Of a DNA stretch of 64,000 bases, positions 58,360 through 64,000 are shown one piece after another (position 1 is the stretch's first letter; the number at the start of each line of letters is the position of its first letter). Position numbers and translations under genes: made by a program. Source of the DNA: Synaphobranchus kaupii (taxonomy: Eukaryota; Chordata; Actinopteri; Anguilliformes; Synaphobranchidae); NCBI GenBank assembly GCA_029718625.1, contig CM056377.1:112803641-112867640 (forward strand). The letters run 5' to 3'. The notes under the pieces are model-generated. The model made no database searches. It was not told the origin of the DNA and saw nothing but the letters and a program-made list of their open reading frames with translations.

Positions 58360-61300
58360 TTAATATACATATATGTAATTTCTATTTAATACTTTTTAAT
58401 TTATTTTTCTGGACAGAGTCAGGGATTCTCTATACATTGTTTCACAGTCTGTGATTATATACTGAGTCATAAAATATAACAACCTGCCTGAGGGGCAATT
58501 CCTTTATTATTATTTTCTCTGACAATTTAATAGTTGCAAACTCAACGGAAGGGAACAAGTGGAAGGAAAATTATACGTTCATTAGGTTGAGAAGGTGATA
58601 TTGCCGTTTCCCCCCCTATACATTTATTTATGCAGAGCAGACCTTGAGTGACTGCCAGACCTGACAAAATAAGATAAAAGTCCTTTTTGTTCATCCGTCA
58701 AGTTGTCAGAGGGTGCAGATTCGAACGCTCAGCCTGTGCTCCCTAAAGCTACAGTAACCTGAGTGAAAGCCCAAGGTTAAAGACGCCGGGAGATTTTTCT
58801 TCCAAATGACGCAACATTTATTTGGAAGATAAATGAGCCTTGTCACAAGTCGCTTTGCTTTCACACCACATAACTTTGTAATCATCTCTGTTCATTAATA
58901 TTTAACAACTTCAAATAATCAGGGCAGCACCGCAAAATAAATACGTTTTCTCGCACCTCAGCCTGTCGTGGAACAGAAATGCGCACAACCCGACATCCTG
59001 TGAAAAAGAGCAAACAAGCTGTTTTTTTTTTGTTTCGTTATTTCCAGAGGAAATAGTGCTTTGTTGCTTTCTTCGTAGTGCGATATCTAAGAACGGATGG
59101 AAAACATTTTCTCAAAAGCTCAGCAGGACAAAAAAGGAACTTCAGCCCAGGGCTTTGGAGATAATTAGGGGCTTTCTACACACGAGCTGCGTTGTGGACC
59201 TCTGTCATACTATGTTTACCCAATATTTGTGCTTTTCTCATATCTTAGGTCAAGTGTATATCCCTTAGATGGCAAGCTGACACTAAAAACTAAACTAGTT
59301 GCCCTGTCATAGGATGTTATTCATTGGCTAAAACAAATTACATATTACATGCAGTATAAACAATTCAAAATGATTTCTCGTAGAGATTCTGCTACATTGA
59401 ATGGGTCATGTATTGTACAACAAATTGTCATGGGCATTGAGACGAAGTCATACCAAGACATACCATAAATAACTAGGGAAAGTTATTTATGGTGTGAATT
59501 CTCAGATGTGCACTGAGAAATGTTGTCAGTAATGGTATTGTGGAGAAAGCTCATTTCCCCACCACATCTAACAATGTAAGACAATGCCGGGCTTCCTTTC
59601 AGAATCTCCTCTGGGTGAGATACCTCAGAATGCAGAATGAATGCTTGGCCACTGAACAAGCTTCATCTTGTTTGGCGTGACGTGACTTCCTCATTTGCTT
59701 TGCCCGCCTCCTGGAAGTTAATAATTACCTAGTCAAAACAGTCAAAACAATAAGAACTGAAGAAACACCTCAGTGAATGTGCATTGAAATGATCTGTTCG
59801 ACACTTACATGTGCCGCAGGTACAAGGCACACTGAGAAGTTACCAATCCAGTGAGATGAACTGTGTCATCTCATAGGCATTAATATGCTAGCCTGACAAA
59901 ATGTAGTGCGCTAAAGGTGTTTCCTGTCAAATAAGTAACACGTCAGCATCAAAAACCTCGAACCACTTCTAAAAGTATTGTTAAACGGGATATATTTTCA
60001 TTTTTATCCCGTGGCTTTTGTGCTCCACAAGCTGATAAATTATTAGGGATTAAAAAAAACAGGGATCATCGCATTTTTACGCCCCACTACGCCTAGCTGT
60101 TAGGGCTCTATTTCTGAGAAATTAGCAAAAGTCGCACCTCTGCAAAAGTCGCTGAGTCGTGACAAGTGCCATGTGGAACATAAAATTGGATTAAATTAAG
60201 CGCTCATTCCAGCGACAGCACCCAGTGCTGGGGCTATTCATTCACATTATCATGCCAAATGGGACATTTGTCTGGCGTATCCGATTAGCCTGCCCCGTTC
60301 ACCTCTTAAAGCGGTTGCGCCGCACATAAGGCGAGCAGTGCGGTTCGGCTGGGACCGAGTGAATCTGATACAGCGTGCTGTGCAGTGGGAGCCCTCGGAC
60401 CTCGCCGAAACATCAAAGCCCCCCCCCCCATATGTCGACCAGCTGCACGGCTCCCGCCTCGCTGTGGACGGGGCCCGCTGAAAGAGGGGCCCTCTGGCGT
60501 TTCCCCATAACTCGCCTTTACATTTTACATTCCTCGTCCTCACTTGCTATTTTTTCTGGGCGTTGGTGGAAACTGAGTTTTTTTTTTTTTTTCGGGGAGG
60601 GGGGGGTTACTGTAGCTTGTGAGGGCGCCTTCCTGTCCTTGTTTTATAAATCTCTGTGAGGCAGATCTCAGGGGGGCTGGCCCGCACAGAGGCCGACTGT
60701 TCGTCTGTGGGCTCCCCTTGTCCGGCAGCTCATGAGGAATTGGCCACCAGGTCTCTGGGCTTTTTTTAACATCATTACATTGCCTGCAAGATTTATTTCA
60801 TTGGGAACAGAGGGACTGAGTCAACAGATCTCTGTGTATGGGAGAGCTACAGGAGGCGCTTAGTATACTTTCCAGCAACTGTACACATCTCGGTGGCACC
60901 GCAGTTCATTCCCATTGACTGGTTTACAAACGGGAGCATAAGAGAAATCAATTACAGTGGGGGGTTTTTGCTTAATTTTTCTTTTTCAGCAATAGAGAGT
61001 AGTTCACCTGGGACTATAGCATAAATACTATAAACAGCAGTAGAACTGAAAAAATCAACGCACGTTAAACTGGAGTCTTCTAGTTAGTAGACATGCCATC
61101 CAAATAAATTCCCCTGCAATATTTCACCCTATCACTGACATAGGGGTGGCCAAGTTCTATGCAAAATGTACAAGTGAAGAGTATCATAATGTAATACATT
61201 AGCATCTATTAATATTTTTTAAATTACCTATAATCACCTATACCCTCCCAGTACATGAATTTCTTCATGTTATATTCTAATTCTTTGTTTATAAATTGCA

Positions 61301-63650
61301 ATATTTGCAATGCTTCAGAATGTTTAAATCCAGTCGTAGTACATGATATATATTTCCTTCACAACCTCACCATGAGCGCAACACTGCACTTAAGCAGTTC
61401 TGCATGAGAGTTTCTTTTAAAAGCATAAAAACACACAACACAAGTTTGGCCACGTGGGACATTGAAAGGTGACTCATGTAGCATACATTCAAAAATTGCT
61501 GCCAAAACCAAACTGATGAGGATGCAAAACTGTGATGGAGACACTCTATAGGCAGAGGAAAGGACAAAGAAAAAATGCTTTGAACACAGCAAAATCAGAT
61601 TACCATCAGGGAGAAGGTCACTGAATGAAAAATGTAGCAATAACACCTTGTGTCAGTCCAATGCAAACATGAAAATATAATGGCTACGTGTGCAGAAGGT
61701 AAGGCCCTCTTCTACCAGGGTGATAAAACACATAATGGAAGTGTTCATTCTAATACAACACTCATTGATGCAATTTTCACAACCCCAAGCCCGGTAAATG
61801 TAAATGATGGTTTTTGACTTCACAAATACTGACTACTGAGTTCATGTAGCTGTAAATAATTTGTAGTACAGCTTGTATAGTTAATGGACTCATGCGTTTT
61901 CCAATGTCCACCAGTTCATTCTATTTCAGTAGTATTAACATACATTTTACAAAGATGTCAAGTTATTGTAGCCTATTTTTTCCAGATACAATAGATACAC
62001 AAAGACTACAAGAAGCAAATTAATAAATATAAAACTACTTTTATGTTGCAGCAATATAATTTGCAATAAACATTTATGCATGGGAATAATGCATTCTAAT
62101 GGGAAAAAAGTGTGCCAAAAAATTAATGAATTCAATATATGAATATGAATAAATAAACATCTCCTAAGCTGTATACGACTGGAAGTCATCATTTTGAAAA
62201 ATGCTTTGGCACAATGATGATATTCAATTGATACCACTTCCCTGGCAATCCCTCTCTGCAGCTGCAGACAGATGTTAACTTGTCTGCGGCCAATATACGT
62301 ATATCAGACGGGCACCCTGAGGAAACCACAGGTGGTAATGGTAAAATCATCTGCAGCCCAAACAAACCATGTCTGAGAGGCAGGCAGCAACCTTCAGACA
62401 TGCCCAGGCTCCTCATGTAGTTTCTGAAGAGAAGGCAGTGTAGATGTGCACCACCGTCAACAGGAAGGCAAAACTCTGCACTTCAGGGACGGCTTTTTTC
62501 TCTTCTAATATAATCTCTCCTAATTAATGTCTATCTTCTGAAACAAGAAACCAATATGAACAGATGGCGCAAATGAATTAAAAAAAGCGTTCAGATGTTT
62601 ATTTTTCGAAAGATATAATTTGCTGCCAAGAAAGCCTTGAGATGCATTCGATTTCCTGTGATTTTTGTCTCTCTTGTCAGTATTCCCATGAATGTCCATC
62701 TTTGTGGGGACACCAAAGCAACGGTTAATCAGACAGACAGTTTCCCCCAAGGAAAAACGACTGAAATGGAATCACAACCAGATTTGTCTGCCAACCTCAC
62801 TCTAATCCATGCTGTCTTGGTAAACAAGAGATGATGCCAGTATATCTCAGTTTATAGAACAGGAGTGAGAAATATGTGTAAGGTATTGACCTCAGCCCCC
62901 ACCCACCCCACCCATCCACCCGCTGTCTCTCTCTCTCTCTCTCTGTGTAATTTGTTGTTTCCAGCGCTCTAATCTCCTGTGTGTGCACATGGGGCTGATA
63001 AAAATAGAGGTTCTCTGCAGCGGCAGGGAAGTGGTTGGGGAAAGGATGCTTAGATGCACACCGGATACTGACACGCGACAAATTTTCCGAACATCACACG
63101 GCATTTCTGAAATATTTTGGTGCGCGGAACACGCACTGCTCCGCAACAGACCTGGAACAGCTGCGCGGCCCTCGGCTCTTCCAGCTCTTCCCCTTAGCCG
63201 TCCCCACGCAGTGTTCAGTCACAGTTTGCCACTGATGAGCCCCGCCACGTGTTCCTGTCCTTTGTGATCATGAAAGTGCTAACGAAGCAGATGCTTTCCG
63301 AATCTGCTCACCTCCATTGTTTTCAAGTTTTCAAGTGGATTTTGTTCCCCTCTGTGCCCCCCCCCCCCCCCCAGGTATTTCTCATCTGCTCCTATTTTGG
63401 AATGGTAAAAGGATACCATGGTCACGAGGATTTTGGAAAGCTAATGACAGAGAGAGTGGAAATAGCGTTAAAATAACAAGCAGTACCACCTCCCCTGTAA
63501 TCCCAGATGAGGTCAGTACGGTTGAAGTTCCTTCCCTGTCTTTTCCTCATTCCACTGAGGGGACCACTGTTATGTTTTCACAGCTAGCATTTTCAGAAAC
63601 CAAAAGAGAAATACAAGTGCACAATATTTTAGTACATTTTGTAATATAGC
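58360..63650. other. sema5a intron 57713-63873, most of it
   Basis: No further exon with SEMA5A text was found in the 6.2-kb intron. A T-run followed by a G-run lies at about 60579-60607, poly-C at about 63358-63373, and a G+C-rich part at 60240-60720. Small open frames there have no domain. Confidence 0.5.
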
Positions 63651-63662
63651 ATTTTTTATGGT

Positions 63663-63713
63663 CCTGGGCTATGAATAGCTGCAGCTATTGACTGCAACTA
63701 TTCATAGTCCAGG
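63663..63713. other. Intronic hairpin with 22-bp stem
   Basis: CCTGGGCTATGAATAGCTGC AG is mirrored by CTGCAACTATTCATAGTCCA GG with a 7-base spacer and two mismatches. It lies 160 bp beyond the donor of exon 63874-64000 in the direction of transcription. Confidence 0.8.
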
Positions 63714-63873
63714 AAACGTAGGGTTAATGTAGTGGGCTGCGGAAATACTGCGGAGAAGGATTGGATCTCTGCGGTGAAGTTCGGGGCGCTATTTTGGCCT
63801 TGGCACCACTGGGTCACGGGGGTTTGCCAGGACCCATGTTACAGTTTGGGGAGAGGAAGGACGGAGGACCTAC

Positions 63874-64000
63874 CAGGCTGCAGCCGGGACACTCGTTCCC
63901 ATTCTCGCAAGTTCGTCGGCGGGTCTGGAGGCCTCCCCCACAGGGCACCGTGCAGCGTTCCCACGGTGACCAGCTTGACCAGTACACGTGCGGCGGACAG
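63874..64000 (-). CDS. sema5a: sema5a coding exon (partial, cut by window end): TSP1 repeat
   Basis: This is the most upstream visible exon of semaphorin-5A, a single-pass transmembrane guidance receptor/ligand of axons and other cells. The window cuts it, so its acceptor is not seen. Reading the minus strand with one leading base gives 42 codons of a thrombospondin type-1 repeat. It has the tryptophan ladder WSSWSPW, the CTVPC motif (the type that can be O-fucosylated), a GGGLQTRRRTC strand and CENGNECPGC. It ends in frame at a GTAGGT donor (phase 0). The order of motifs matches the SEMA5A repeat that precedes the segment EYQSCN, which is exactly where the next exon begins. Identification rests on the whole exon series and on the SEMA5A-type C-terminus at 37952-42637. 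SEMA5B has similar TSP1 repeats but a different tail. G+C is clearly higher than in the flanking intron. Confidence 0.9.

Noticed and set aside
37952..64000. Assignment to sema5b instead of sema5a
   Set aside because: TSP1 repeats alone would not decide, but the tail CQRYQQQSHDATVIHP...NKLDKYDSVEAIK and the end YFTDLNTYDDY are of SEMA5A type and differ from the SEMA5B tail.

Overview
This window looks like nuclear DNA of a ray-finned fish, most likely a teleost. It is AT-rich and dominated by introns and repeats. It carries several Tc1/mariner-type elements, tRNA-derived SINEs whose 3' part reads like 'GCAGACGCTTTTATCC' followed by (ACATT)n, LINE fragments, PIF/Harbinger-like and hAT-like non-autonomous elements, and long microsatellites. 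The species cannot be named from the sequence alone.

The only convincing protein-coding gene is the 3' half of semaphorin-5A (sema5a) on the minus strand. Eight coding exons are visible between 64000 (transcript-upstream side) and 37952 (stop codon). They encode about 421 C-terminal residues: thrombospondin type-1 (TSP1) repeats, a short juxtamembrane linker, one transmembrane helix and a conserved cytoplasmic tail ending YFTDLNTYDDY. Exon borders follow GT-AG rules and phases join without residue loss. The exception is exon 57485-57712, which needs two one-base corrections, both in short homopolymer runs. The sema domain, PSI domain and first TSP1 repeats lie beyond base 64000.

Layout: 1-37951 is the 3' UTR and gene-free downstream flank. 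Its main features are two copies of one internally deleted Tc1-like transposon (4310 and 14837), a 5.2-kb satellite array of about 110 47-bp units with a 752-bp higher-order repeat (5061-10225), a four-layer nest of transposable elements (about 18720-22651), decayed LINE pieces and several MITEs. 37952-64000 is the sema5a exon/intron region. Its introns carry a 28-bp and a 55-bp minisatellite next to exons, a TTAA-flanked transposon, a hAT-type MITE with 8-bp target duplication, an internally deleted IS630/Tc1-like element with an Arg/Gly-rich transposase N-terminus, (GA)n and (TA)n tracts, and a 500-N assembly gap (53504-54003).

I found no new multi-gene system, no operon, no CRISPR array, and no rRNA or functional tRNA gene. 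The observations most worth checking are the satellite's higher-order structure, the nested transposons with their repeated GTCACAACCGAAACA motif, the twin Tc1 deletion derivatives, and the double frameshift in a sema5a exon.
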